Shown: positions 11,949 to 25,524 of the stretch, piece by piece | Numbering within the stretch: position 1 is the first letter of the stretch | How the letters are laid out: each line of letters begins with the position of its first letter | Source: Caenorhabditis elegans | Taxonomy: Eukaryota > Nematoda > Chromadorea > Rhabditida > Rhabditidae | Length of the DNA stretch: 64,000 nt | NCBI RefSeq assembly: GCF_000002985.6 | Contig: NC_003284.9 | Location: forward strand, 11,408,001-11,472,000 | Direction of reading: 5' to 3' | Made by a program: the position numbers and the translations under genes | The notes under the pieces: generated by a model | The model's input: the letters and a program-made list of their open reading frames with translations, nothing else | Told to the model about the DNA's origin: nothing | The model's database searches: none

Positions 11949-12742
11949 AGTGGTGAATGAAAGTGAATCGACAAGAGTGTTGGTCAAGAAGTGTGTCGAG
12001 TGGTGTATCGCTGGCGATCTTAAAAGGCCGTTTTGTACTCGAAGTTTTTCGTCACAGATGTTATAAAAATTTGTACTCTCCACCCCATTTGTTGCCTATA
12101 AAAGGTCTTAAAATTGTGGGCGGTACAAGCCCAATCGAGATCTACATTCATCACACTTGACTGTGGGGAGAGTGCGAGAAGAAAAGAGAAAACAAGACGT
12201 GAGAGCGGCCCCATGTGCCCCCCGTGAATTCGGCGAACTTCGCTGTTAGCGACGGGGCGAACCAAAATGCGCGTGAAATAGGCATATATCGTTCGATTTT
12301 ATGATTTCAAAAGAGGTTTCCATCGCGTCTTTCAGATTGATCTCTATTCAAATTTCTTGAGGTGACATTCGCGGAACAGATTATTCACACCGACAGTCCC
12401 GCCTGATTTTCACTATTCAAATTTTGGGCAAGAATGGGAAATAGACCTGTGATATTCGCTGAACTTGTGTCTATTATCGGTTTATTCATTGAACTTTATT
12501 TGTATCAGAATATGGGAAGTGTCCATTATAAATCACGAGTGATTTGAAAATATGATTGATATTTGGGAATTCATAAACAAAATAATTGAGAGAATAGACG
12601 ATGTTAAAAAGAATGAAAGGGGTCGGGTTATCAGAATATTGAGATGAAGTTATGAATATAGTTAAAAGCTTCAACTTGCACATTGAAGATATCTGAATTA
12701 TTGAGAAACAATAATAATTCATTGATTAAATAATTAACGTAA
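11949..12742. other. Spacer between hum-4 and the small peptide gene
   Basis: Includes the candidate upstream region of the 51-residue peptide gene. A GC-rich island (about 12200-12260, with CCCCATGTGCCCCCC and a GACGGGGCGAAC run) stands out from the AT-rich surroundings. A TATAAAAGG box at about 12097-12105 reads on the plus strand, but no plus-strand gene is seen after it. The hum-4 3' UTR lies just below 12743. Confidence 0.45.
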
Positions 12743-15700
12743 TTAGAGCTCCGTTGAGCCTCGCTCCTCAGCTCCGCCAGTTACAAACATATATTGACCA
12801 ATTAAATGAGAAATCTCATCGGCCTGCAAGAAACAAAACACATTTTTTTCTTCTTATTTTTTAACTTTGCAACGCAAACGTTTGTTGGTCGATCATTCGT
12901 TTACGTCGGTCATTTCTTTAGGTTTACACTATGAACTTTCAATTTTGTCAATTAATTCTTCGAACAAAGACATCAATTCAACCCATTGGTCTAGATGTTT
13001 GCTCACAGTAATTCGAATTAAGACTATTGAAAATCCTAGCTAGAGTGTATTTGTAATTTGTAATGTAATATATTGTGATTTTTTGATCTCCTCTCCTTAC
13101 CTCATCTGTTTTGATGTCCAATGTTTCTTCACCCTGCATGGTGTTAATCACCAGCCGGACAATTTTGTACGCTGTTTTTCGAATACTCTCCACCGAAACA
13201 ATCTGAATGAAATATGTCGATATAAAAATGGTGTGATATTATCTTCAAAGTTCATTTGAAGTACGCCTTTACCTGGTCGTAATTTCTCTCTTTGAACACT
13301 TCTTTTGATTTTGGTTGTAATAACTGAATTCCCGACTTGTTAATTGTCAAAATAACTTCCGGAAGTTGATGCCCATTTTCAACAACTGACTTTAGTCGAT
13401 AGTGCAGAACACCGAACGTAGGCCATGTTGACAACAATTCTGAGAAGTATTAGTATGTTATTTGATCGATTCTACAGTTTGGGGAATACCTAAGAAATGA
13501 GACTTGGCCTCTGCCGGTCTCATTCGACCGCCGAACATTTTTAGTTGGCGACTTATTCTTGTCACCATCTCTTCCTGGTGACGATGCTTTGGTTCGATGA
13601 CGCTTTTAGGGACAATTTGTGGCAGTGTCTTTCTGAAAAAGGGTACGTTTCAGTGATCAAAGTATTTTATAGAACTGATTGCAAAAGAAGGTATCTTCGG
13701 TGTTTATTGTTGTAGCGGAAATAAAAACTGTAACTAATCATGCGGAAGCAATATTTTTTTGAAGCAAATATTGTTTGGTCACCACTATTCCATTTTCAAG
13801 TCCCTATTTCCTAACATGTGCCCAATAATCAATGAGTGGAAAATATTAAAGAACACTTTATCCTAAACAAAACTGCCAAATACTAATATTGCTATTTATA
13901 CCCAAAATGAACTTCTTGTGCTGTAATATCAAAACAAAATTTACAGCGAATTATAAAAAGTCGTTTGCAATATGCATTGATAAATTACATTCCATCTTAC
14001 TGTAGACCCGTGTTTTCCTTTATCTTTCCCATCCATAGTTTGAACTCACGCATTAAGTCCCTTTGGATTATCGGGGAGAAGAAGGAACAAGTAGGCGGCT
14101 AATTTGATAATCTCCTCTGTTGTGGCAGCTGTCAATTGGCCTAGCGAGTTGGTCGAAATGAGTGATCCGCGCAGATAATCGTCGATCACCTAAAAATGAC
14201 ACGTTCTTTCACAAGAAGTAAAATGATTTAGATCTGACTTGGTCAAACATCGAGTCAATGTACGCAGCGTTATCATATCGCAATGGGTGTACCCAAACAG
14301 TTCGCTTAAGATAGAATTGGAACGGAAGTTTTTTGTGTTCGCTTTCAGTTATGATGTCCATCAAGTAATTGTCGTTTTTGCAATAGTTGAGATGTTTATC
14401 TGGAATATATTATAATTGAAAGAAGCGTAGAATTGCAGAACACACCTTTTCCAACAGTGTAGCACAAAGAGAACTCTTGTTGCTCATGGAGAGATCTAAC
14501 ATTCAACAGATTGCAAAGTTCTTGAATCATCTCTTCAGCAACAGTTATTGGTCGAAGAGTTTGACTAACATTATGATCTTTCGAAATATAAAAAGCTTGA
14601 CGTCTCAGTTGACATCCATCCTGAAAACACAAACAATTCAATACTGCAATTGTTCATCAAACTGTTGATTCACAGAAATATAAAGTCACGAGACTCCCTA
14701 CCGTAATTTGTTGAACTTCTAGAGCATTCAGCAAGACCTTGCGACCTCCATACTTGAACGTTTGAATCATGTTTGTTTGGCAAATTCGTGCTGTGCCTAC
14801 AAAAATATTTACTTGTACAAATTAGTGCAGTGAATTTGAATAACTTATGATCTCAACTTACCATGGAACGGTCTCTGCCATTCGTCGGCGTTATCGCCCA
14901 AATATTGAAGAACATACGGTTTCAAGGTGAGGCTGGAGGGGAAGTAAGCAGTGATGATTGTGAGCAAGCGCCATGCTCTGAGAGCACTATTTGGTCTAAA
15001 TTTAATTCAAGTTGAACGAGAAATCAAGTAAAGAAAGAATTGAATAACTACATAACCATGCTCTAATCATTTTATATAGTTATTAAACAAAAATGTTTCA
15101 ATACCCAGACTTTAAATATCAACACCCCATTCATCAATAAAATGATTCTTACTTTTGAGAAATATTCGATGTTGTTTGCTTGATAAGCTGACAATACACT
15201 TCATCTCTCAATGTAGGCTGACGATGGCAAATAAGTAAAACCTTGAACACAACATCTGTCATTGATTCCGATTTTTTCAATGGCTCGTCGCCCATAAACT
15301 TCATGATTGCATGGAATGTTTCCACTGCATACTTGCTCTCTTCATTTCCCAAGTCAGCAAGAAGCGACTGAGAAATTGGTTTCTCACTGAATCTCACAAT
15401 TTGCGAAATATCTTCCCATGCCCATGTTTCTTCTGAAAATGGTTTAAATAATGTTTGTATCGTCGTTTTAAAATTATAACATACGCTTTTTCTTGTCTTT
15501 TGGCTTACGGAAGTATTTGGTTGCAAAATCAATCATAGTATAACGCTCGCTAGAGAATGGAACTTCATCGTCGAAGAATCGAACTCTTTCATCCTGAAAT
15601 TTCAAAAAATAATTGCAAGTTGAAACGATCAAAAGTATATTACTCTGTCTTCACTAGTTTCATGTCTTATCGGTGGAACATTATCTCCGTCGGTAGAGTC

Positions 15701-17278
15701 TACATATTGAGCAAGCAAAAATCCGAATCTATTCTCAATTTTTCCGTACAACCAATTACCAACTGGTGGAGTTTCTCCTTCCGGTTCTTGCAACTGAACA
15801 AATCACAATTATGGTTTGTAACTAACACTAATTCAATTTCATATACCAGTTCAATGACATCGCCCTGCTTGAAAGACAAGTGATTGACCTCGCTGGTCAC
15901 ATAGTCTTCAAGCGCACGGACGAATTTTCGCTTTGGAACTACTCCACCCGAAAGACATCTGTCCAACGTTTTCTTGATTTGAGGAGCCTGATTCGTTTTG
16001 ATTCGCACCGCCGAATACGCATTCTCCTCGTCCTCGTGACGTACGTGAACCGAGAGGATATCGTTTGCTTCGAGAGACACATCGGCAATTGTTTCGAATC
16101 TAAAATTAGTATGATTTGGAAACGGAACAAAAAGGTGAATAATTTGAACTGACGGGAAGAAATCTTGAATCTTCAGCGGATTTTCCAAGTCATGAGGTGT
16201 GTGAACGATGAGACGGATTCCGTGTTCAGAGATTGCGAAAATTGTGCTGACTGACTCATCAGGGCGTTTCTCGACAACCTAAAAACGTAACGTCTATTAC
16301 ACATATTATCTTGATAGTTGAAGGGAACACATATTATTTACTATAGCAACAAATGAAAACTTATGAAAAGCTGGTATGACAACAATGTGTATTGCATATT
16401 ATTTTTAAAAAATTATTAAAAAACGTTTAAGCATTGAGCAAGTGTTTACCTAATTTAGAGTCAAACTTAGATTTATCTTTTGTGGATTAACTACTGTATT
16501 TACTCATAAAAATACATTTGTTTGTTTTCTTTTGCAGAGAATAAAAGTTTCTTCATTGTTTCTTGTTAAAATTACTTTCTATAAACATTTACGACTGGTT
16601 TTCATATTTCAACACATAAAGCATCTACTGATTTTTATTTCTGTCATCTAATCCACAGAGTTATTAGAAAATGAATGCAAAACCACAAAGAAAATACGGA
16701 AATATATTCAGATTTCAGGATAAATCATTTTGCCTTGGGTTTCAAATGGTTTGTGAGCTCTCATAAAAATTTTATAAAACTATACATTCAATTTAAGAAG
16801 TTTAATGTTAATATCAAAATAGGTATAGTTTTATGAACAATTTTCAATAAAATGTAACTTTCAAATTTCATACAAACCTCATAGACTTGATTGAAATACA
16901 ATGGCCATAGTCTAGCGAGCTCGATTACAGCTACTTTCACGTCTGGGTGAATATTAGACTGATTGTTGAGATCTGACGGCGGGATTTCATATTGACCTGT
17001 TGGAAATTATTTATTTTGTCTGTTCTTCACTTCAAACTTACGAAGAACAGTTTCGACTTGCTTGCGGTCTTGTTCACGGATTCTGTACGGATACGATTTT
17101 TTGCAGTCTTCAACAATTTGTGCAAACACTTGGTCAATGATTTGAATATCATTGAGAACTTCTCCAGGATAAAACATTTCCTTGCGAATTGTCAGCTTCC
17201 ATGGAGCTTTAACAAATTTTACAGCCGGTTTTTCAGCCACCACTGGAGGTCTTGGAGGTTGTGGAACGAGTGGTTCTT
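12743..17278 (-). other. hum-4: hum-4 part 3: SH3, second MyTH4 and FERM exons
   Basis: Exons: 17278-17042, 16996-16878, 16278-16154, 16099-15847, 15793-15644, 15593-15485, 15432-15153, 14995-14862, 14796-14702, 14620-14446, 14399-14239, 14189-14050, 13632-13490, 13439-13273, 13202-13101, 12823-12743. SH3 shows ALEDY, LSFKQGDVIEL, and WLYGKIENRFGF. MyTH4 shows FHAIMKFMGD and LRDEVYCQLIKQTT. FERM shows the F1/F2 run ending in LPFQFYLKRTVWVHP and the F3 run STWPTFGVLHYRL. The protein ends GSTEL. Confidence 0.88.
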
Positions 17279-20200
17279 CTAAAAATACGAGCAATTTTTC
17301 ACAATTTCTGTTTTTAACAACGGTTACTTCTAAAAGATCCTCTTATGCGCCCTTGTGTCACCGGATCTCGCTCAACACTGTCTCGGATCACCCATTCTTC
17401 ACGGACTGGTGGTGGTGGTGGAGGTGGAGTTGGCTGTGGTACAGGGCTCTGAAAAATGCTTGTTAAATCCCATTTAAACATCTAGTTAGTTACTGGTGTG
17501 CGAACAACTACTGGTTCGGATGGAACAGGTGACTGTGTTATTGGAGGCTGTGCTGGTGTTATTGGCCGAATAAGTCTCACATTGTCTACTGGTGGTGGTA
17601 GTTTCTGTTAATAACCAAAACTAAACATAATGTGGAAAAAATAAATTAAGCGACATCAATATAAATTTAAAATTCACAAACCCTCAGTCGATCGCTCAGC
17701 ATGTTGATAGCATTTTTTGCAGTTTCTTTTTCGTGACGAATCACGGCCTTCTGCTCATCCAAATTGAATCTATGTGGGCTCAAATATTCCGAATTGTTTT
17801 TTGTATTTTTCACTGCTGGCTCAGTATAACTCTCTTGAGGCAAACGATTTAACCCCTGAACAAACTTGTTAAAATATTGAAACGGGATAGTATTTTAGTT
17901 TACCCTCCTGTCACCGGATGTTGGAGCTGGAGATGGAGCACGATAACTTGATGGTGGTGGTGGAACAACGTTTCCATTTTGATATGGATAAGCCCTTGGA
18001 ATCTGACGAGCTAACAATGGGTTTTCCATTCTGAAGGACAATACATTACATTTTTTATCAAGAAAAGTACTAGCTCAATATTGTATTGCAATAATTTGTT
18101 GCACCAAGAGAACTCACTAGAACTTTCAGTGCTTAGAATAAAAATGCAAATAGGGAAGTATAATCATTATTAGTTGCAATGATTTTTGCTAACAATGAAA
18201 AACATAATTCCCAAGTAAATACAAGAAAACCCTCACCTTTCACGTGCACGCGAGTCGCCTCTTGGCAGTGCTGAAAATTCCTCAAAACGGCTCGTTTGCC
18301 GACCAACCGGTGATTGCGCCTGAAACAAAAGATAATTATTACCACCAGGAGGCACCAAATGTCTCGGCGCCATCCATACGAAAGACTTTTTGGCCATTTG
18401 ATTGTATATGGCTGTTTAATTTTTTTTTTGATAAAAATACGTATGATGATGTGTATACGTAGTGCGTGTGTGAGAAAAATGATGGAAAAAGTTTTCACGC
18501 TCACACTGTCTTTTGTTCTTATCAACATTGTGAGAATAAGAACTAAGGTTAAAAATGCGGGGTTTTATCTTGCAGAAAAGGGCGTTAAACATTAAATACA
18601 CTGAAACACCACCAACTACTCAACGCTAAACGTTAACATCATTTCTACTCTGAAATGTTCAGATCATTATCAACTCAAAAAACAGAACCCATAAAACTTG
18701 GAATTTCATCACACACTTGGTCACGGATCACAATACCCCTTCTCTCCTGCGAAACTTAGATAGGCATTGATGCTCTTACATAAAAAGTAAACAGAGGTAT
18801 TTGAAATACAATACACAAAAGCGTGTAGTAAAAAGTGATACGCCACGAAAGAAATGGAAATGCTGCAGCGAATCGAATTCGAGCCAACATAAAAATTCGG
18901 CTGATAAAAAAAAACGTTATTTTATTTCTTGATTGCCATTGCAAGCAGGCACTTATGAAGTAAACAATGGGCTCACCAAATGAGGTCTGACGTATGTTTG
19001 TTCCACCATTGCATCGGGTGTTCTTCTGAAACAAATGTTCATAGTTTTTAGCTAATTAATCTGATTAAAAAAGTGAATAAAGAAATTATGATATACCTTG
19101 ACATAGGTGGCTTCAGAATATCAACGGATGGTGACCGTTTTGCCATATACCGTTCCACACCGCTGGGCACATGATGACGATGCGATCTATCATGAGTTCG
19201 ATGTCTGGATTGAGCTTTCTGAAAAATTTAATTTATTTAGAAATTAGAACGATAGACATAACAAAAAAATTCAGATCAGACCGTTATATCATTGTAATAA
19301 TAACTGCTAATTATATTTTTTTTCTAAAAACTTGAAAACTCGATTTTTCTATAATATTATCTTTGAAGGAAAAGAAAATGAGCTAATTTTAAGTACTTTA
19401 GTAGATTTCCTGCGCCCCAAAAAACTGCATGGTTGTTTTCATTTTAGGCAAAGAAACTGACATTACTAAACCGAAAACTACAACTAAAAAATGCTCACAT
19501 GCTCAGATGCCACTGGGGACAATAAAATCATTTCTCCATGCCCATTCATTTGTACTGGCATCATATATACGGGTTGTGATGGATCATAGTTGTACCCATT
19601 ATTTGAATGAAATCGAGGAAGTGAACGTTCCCGGCTCCTGGTTCGATAGTTCATTTGATCATCAGACGAAGTTGATTCATTGCTGTACGAATTCTAAAAT
19701 ATAATTTTTTAAATAATTATTTAGTATTTGGTATGTAATCACCCTTGAATGCGGGCGTCTGACAAAATGCTCGTGTCTTGGAGAAATGATACGTGGAAGA
19801 CTTTTAGCACGACTTCTCAAAGGAGAGTCGTCAACTCTGCGGAGAGTAGGGTAACGAGGTGGAACTGGAGAATAAGTTTGTACAGGCGGTTCATAATATC
19901 CTTCTGGTCTGAGTTTTCCTCCTTTTATTGTGTTTGCTAATTGGTTTGAGTTGAAATGGGCTGCTCTTTGTTCATCTTTTGAAAGGACTTGGTCAAAAAC
20001 GGCATCGAGAAATTGATCGACATCCTTTCCATGTTCAGGAACTGGCATGTTCCGGATGGTTGAATATTGGCTAGGTACTTCTCCACGTTTCATGATTCGA
20101 TAGTCACGAGATCTAGTGGATCCATGACCGTCATGCATAACAGGTGCCATCATTGGTGGGACTTCCGATCGAACACTTTGCGGAGAGAGAATTGGCTCAG

Positions 20201-23200
20201 GAGGGCAATATTGAGGAACTAAAAAGATACAAATGAGAAAATTGAAGCTAAGAACGGCACGTAATAAAACATTAAAATTATTTAAAGACCAATGTGAAGA
20301 ATGGCGGAAATTTTCCGCAACATCAAATCAAACTTAGAATCAATTAAAATCGCCGTCAATCAAAAACAATCTTGAAATTGTCAGTGAACAAACAACTTAC
20401 TTTGCGGATACTGAGGCACGTAAGAAAAATGTGGCTGCATCATCATTTGTTGTGGTACCATTGCAATTTGTTGCCCTGGCATCATTGATGGAGTCATCAT
20501 GGAAGGCGTCATCATAGATGAAGTCATCATTACAGGTACATACTGCATCATTGGCATTTGCTGCGGATATGTGAATGTTGGAGGCGGCGCAAAGTTCATT
20601 GGAGTGTATTCCTCGTGTTGTTCATTTCTAAAAAAATAACAAATTACCGCAAGAACACTATAGTGATAGCATAAAAAGGTTTAATAACATGAAAAACGGA
20701 TAGAAACAGTAAATGAATCTCTATGGGAACTACCCACCTTGAATAAGTTTTTCTTGGGAGAACTGGCGATTTTAAAATATGAGAATGATCTTGTATGGTC
20801 TCCATCATTTTCATGTTCTCTTCAGGTCGAACTGTCTCATATCCAACACGATTAGCGGCGTCCTCGTCATCTTCTTCGCTCTCTGACGTTTCTGCAAATA
20901 TGAGGGTTTTCTGAACGAAATGTAACAGCAGATTTCTACCGTTATCTTCAACAGCTTGCGGTGCAGGTTTATTTTTTCTTGGCAGCGTATACGCGTATCC
21001 AGCTTCTTCATTGTACTCTCTAACTAACGACTCATCAGATTCTTCATCTGGTTTCTGATGATCTCTAAAATATACAAAATTGTTTTGATAAATCATTCAA
21101 ATTCAGCCAACCTTGGTGTATTTCTGCTTTCTGTACGTTGTGGAGGCTGGTTGATCCATTCCTCAGGAGTTGGATAGGTTCTAGCAGCTTTGGGAATTGT
21201 TCCATTAGTATTTTGTGATACAATTTCTTGTTCTTGTACTACTTCCTTTGGCACAACTGGCGGCTTTTTCACGAGTTTCTCAGGTGGAAAGTTGAAAAAT
21301 ATATTTCTAAAATAAAAATTAGTTATATTCGTATTTCTAACCAACATGAAATTTACTCACTGTTGGTTTTCAGAATCCATATTAGCCCCTTCGATTTGCG
21401 AGAAAACATCATGAATAAAATGGTTTCCGGTTGGGGCAAACACTCGATTTGGTGTTTCTACTTCTACAGTCCAGCCAAGTGCAATGCCAACTCCTCTGTA
21501 ATAGAACAATATTATGAGATAGAGCTCAAACACTGAAACCTTTGCTTCAAAATCCGTTCAGCAATTTCGCTTGTGGTACTCCAGGGGCTCAAGTGAACAT
21601 CACAGCACAATCCATCATAGCAGTTGATTTCAGCGACAGTGTTTGGAATATTGGGAGTTGCGATCAGCTCAAGGTTTGATGGAGGTAGTTCTCTTGCAAT
21701 CTGAAATTGTTTTGTTTACTATTTTCTGTTATTGCATATGTACGTACAATTCAAAAAATATATTGTACTAAATGACTACTACATAAGATTATATGCAACT
21801 GAGCAATCTCAAATCAAACACATTATTGTAGGGTTGAGCATATGTAGATGCTCTGATAGGACAACTAAATTGTGCTCAAATTTTTAAACGTACCTCACTA
21901 TCGTAAATCTTTAGACGTCGTTGGAGAGTCGCGAACAATTGTTCCTTCATTGGTACAGACTCCTTATTAAAGAACCCTATCAGCATAGGAATGATGTTTT
22001 CCGTTGGAGGAAATACGGAAATCGCCATGTGAACAAGCTTCCATCCGTTGTCACTTGCAGTTTTGTCTTGGTTTTTGTTGATCTGATTTATTGTTTGAAC
22101 CAGAATCTCGTCACGTTGACAAGGGTTTGATATGCCCTAAAGAAACTAAACATTTTAGATGTTTATACTCTAGACATACCTGTTGTACAATGTATCGTCC
22201 AAGATCTTCTCTCTGCTTTTTGGTCAGTTTTATATCATTCATGTACTTCAGAATTAACTTGAATATTTCAACAGACAGTCGGAAATCATAATCGCTTTCC
22301 TTATGCAAGAAAGGTGTCATGATTGGTTCGCGGCGAGGTTCTAGAAGGTGCCCCTTGAAGTTTTCTTCGGCAAACTGTTCCAGGGTGATGCTATTCATGT
22401 TCGAGAGAAAGTTTTTCATTGGAACTGTTAAGTAATGAGTAAGAGTTTCAGTTGCATCAGAGTCTGATGTTGGTCTTTCCAAAAATTTTTTTGCATCTTC
22501 ATTAATATCAATGTATCCCACAAGAGTTTGTTGTAGCTGCCCAGAGTTTTCAGTTCCAAGTGCCTGATGATATGCATCCAGTCTCTTGTTTCTTTTCATA
22601 GTCCGCCCAATTGCTTTGAACATTTCTTCACGTTTTATGATGTAATCTCTTCTTGCCTTCCATCCTCTCAGTCCCGATTGCAATTTTATAATTGCTGCTC
22701 TCATGCGTTTGTACACTTTTTGAGCAACGAACGATTTCATATTTTTTTGAATAATAATAGCAGCATCTCCACATATTTTGTTCTGTAGCCCATCATATCG
22801 TTCGGCTAGACGTTCTCGCAAGAAAACGTATTCTGTTCCAATTTTGAAATCATCTTCATACTTAACTCCCTGGCCTTGAAGAATATCTTGAATAATTTCC
22901 TTCTCATTTTGGCATTGAGCAATATCACCAGGTAGAAGACAACGATACCTAAATGAAACGTTTGTACTGTCAAATTATTTATTGCGAATAGTATGAAAAT
23001 AGCTTACTGTCTTGCAAATGTTGTTTTCGATATCTTAACGGGATATCCTTTAACTCTGAAGCTGAGTAGTTCAGCAAGAAGAAGGTTTTTGATTTGTCGA
23101 TTCACTAATGGGATGTCAAATTTCGTTGATTGACGTTCATTATTGCTTTTGATGCAACGAACGAAATGAACATGTGAACTGAAATTAATTCCTGCATTTT

Positions 23201-25524
23201 GAGCACTTTTTTTAAGCAACACATAGCAATTAATATGTATAACTTACACATTAATTTTATCAGCGATATCTTGAGCACCACGCAAAACAAACTGAGCTTG
23301 GGAAACAATTATATCACTTGTATTGCCACCATAGCTTTCGAAAAGTAGTCCAATAATCTAAATTTGAAAAACTATGAATAATTTGAGCAAACTTTTTCTT
23401 ACTGGATTCTTGCTGTTGCGCATCAGCTGCACTGCAGACAATGAGATTATTCGCTTGTTTCTTGCAAAGAAATCGGTAACATTATACCAAGTGGTACCAA
23501 TACAATGTCGAACTCCAAATTCCAAACGTTCCTTATTTCTTGCCTAAAATTGAATTTTTGTTAAAGTTCTAACAAAAATAATTTGTATACTTTTCCATAT
23601 GCACTGCGATCTGTGTGATTGAGATTACAATGTTCCAGATAAGTCTCATGAGTCCCCTTTGGAAATTTGCATTCGTCAGTGAGCAATGAAAGAAGCCCAT
23701 ATGGTTTTTTGAAAAGCAATTCGACAGTTTTTCCGTTTTCAATACTATTGGGCACCTGAAACATGAATTAAAAAGAAGGAGAATCGACAAGTAGTGATAA
23801 CCTTGTAATCTACGCTGATTCCATCCTTTGCATAGTCGATTAGTTGATCGTGGAAGCAATGCTTGACAAAAAGATTTTCAATTCTTTCATTCACACTGTT
23901 GATCAAAAATTCTTCAACTCCATTGTTGTTGTACTTTTCAAACCCATAGTGGTCAAGAATAGAAATGACTCCAGTGTGCAATGAACATTTCAATTGGAGT
24001 CCAATACGATTTAGAACCCATTTGAATAATTCTTCATAGATCATCATCGCAAAAGAATCTCTGTTGTCAAGAGCAGCGTTCAATTCGATAGTGCTCCCAT
24101 CTTCAGATGTTGGAAGTAGAAACTTGACTAGTTGATCAAAGTCTACCTCTAATAGAAAAGCGATCCATTTCAATTCTGCCAAATTTCCAATTTCTACTAC
24201 ATCTTGTTCAACATTGGGATTGCGTTTGGTTCGGAAATATATATTTCCAATGTGCAAAATAGTAGAAATAATTTTGTAGATGCTCATGCAATGATCATCA
24301 GAAAATCCAAGAACATGCAAAGCAGACTCTAAATGTTTGAAGCGATTCACGTCGTGCTGAATGTTTTCCGATGAGTTTCCCTGATTTATGTAGAAGAATT
24401 TCTGAAGCCCTTTAATTCCGAACTTTGCTTTCATTTCATCACTCAATCCATGATACACCTCATAGAAAATGTTAAAGTTCCTTTCTCCTGGTTTTTGTGA
24501 GATGACACGAGGCACTTCTAATGGTACTGTGTATTTCAGATTTAGCCCCGTCAGTACGTTTCTGAAACAGTTGAATTTAAAAGATGTGACAAAGAATAAT
24601 TCCTACCTTTTGTATAAAAGATCAATCGAACATCCGAATCGTGTTGCTTCATCATTTTTCAAAGTTTTCGCACACCCGAAACTTTTGAAAACAAACTCAA
24701 TAGATGAGGAATGTTTAGTTGAAACCTTTGATTTTGGTTGTGATGTGAGATATTTGAATGCTTTGAAAACGTTGTATGATTTTCCAGATCCAGATTCTCC
24801 TCTAAAAAAGTATTTTTATTTCGGAAATGTGTGATCAAAATTACCCAAAAACTATAGATTCTGCATTAGAACTCATATTAAATATTTTGTTCAACGCATT
24901 TTTTGCAACTGCGTTGACACCACTTGTAGATGAAGTTTCCCATGATAACTGATCCTCGGAATCTTTATCATTGAAGTCGTTAACAAATACCAGTACATTG
25001 CTTGCTTTTGTCTGAAAGAATAGTCAAAATTTCTAAAACCGATAGTACTATGCTTTTGCCAATTTCACTCTATTAATGTACTAGCTGGGACTTAAAAAAT
25101 TAGCTTGACAGAATTTTTTTTCAGCTGCAACTGGAATATTTCTAGATATTTTCCCAATTTTTCCCGCAAAAAGTTTGCTAAAAAATTCCATTATTTTAAA
25201 AATAATTGTCAAAAAGTTGCAAGTTACAATTAAATTTAAACACTTCGCAAAAAAGTTTGGAAAGTTTTCCACGTTAGGGCTCAATGAGATAAAACACGGC
25301 GATGCTTTCTATTAAGCTATCAGAAATTTCCTAGTATATAGTTTTTAACAGCTCTTAGTTCAATATATTTCTTACATTAAAACTTACATAAGTTACTCCT
25401 TTCTTGAACCGTTCGTGAAGATTTTGAGCTATTCCAGCTTCGGATTGATCTCTGTAATCACAAAAATGTTTCACAAAAATGATCTTTTTTTATCGTCTTA
25501 CGGTAGCTCAATAAGGTTATCCAT
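12743..25524 (-). CDS. hum-4: HUM-4, unconventional MyTH4-FERM myosin
   Basis: Forty-two exons with consistent phase give 7734 nt, 2577 residues; exon lists are in the three sub-entries. Order: myosin motor (about 1-640), two IQ motifs (660-705), MyTH4 (about 775-935), partial FERM-like segment (937-1035), long low-complexity linker (1036-1755), conserved pre-SH3 region, SH3 (about 1970-2035), second MyTH4 (2085-2225), C-terminal FERM (2256-2577). This is the myosin XV / VII-like tail plan; C. elegans HUM-4 has been classed as myosin XII. Such motors bind actin and carry membrane or adhesion cargo through the FERM lobes. The start MDNLIELP matches the region before the ATP site in other myosins, but the usual N-terminal 50-60 residues are missing, so an additional upstream exon is possible. 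Several catalytic loops are altered (see findings). The gene name is from memory of the locus; the family is certain. Confidence 0.9.
17328..21700 (-). other. hum-4: hum-4 part 2: FERM-like segment and disordered linker exons
   Basis: Exons: 21700-21540, 21495-21361, 21306-21112, 21064-20940, 20891-20738, 20627-20401, 20218-19743, 19693-19499, 19218-19097, 19025-18977, 18319-18237, 18030-17904, 17855-17682, 17604-17494, 17448-17328. The first two encode a FERM F1-like piece. The rest is Pro-, Gln-, Met-, Ser- and acid-rich: an MMTPSMMTPSMMPGQQ run near 20500, an acidic TSESEEDDEDA patch, and polyproline near 17420. The intron 18976-18320 (657 bp) is the longest here and holds no exon that fits phase. 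Confidence 0.8.
21894..25524 (-). other. hum-4: hum-4 part 1: motor, IQ and first MyTH4 exons
   Basis: Exons: 25524-25502, 25451-25388, 25011-24845, 24801-24607, 24561-23802, 23755-23591, 23543-23403, 23357-23248, 23178-23008, 22948-22180, 22136-21894. The P-loop reads GGESGSGKS across the 24845/24801 junction. Switch I region reads KNDEATRFG, switch II LDHYGFE, and the actin-side HFVRCIKSN motif is intact. IQ-like helices AAIIIQKNMKSF and AAIIKLQSGLRGW are in the 769-nt exon, which continues into MyTH4 (FRLSVEIFKLILKYMND). Confidence 0.88.

Noticed and set aside
25060-25290. Exon-like stretch in the intron after the third-from-first hum-4 exons
   Set aside because: The flanking exons join in phase without it, and its frame has no donor or acceptor pair.
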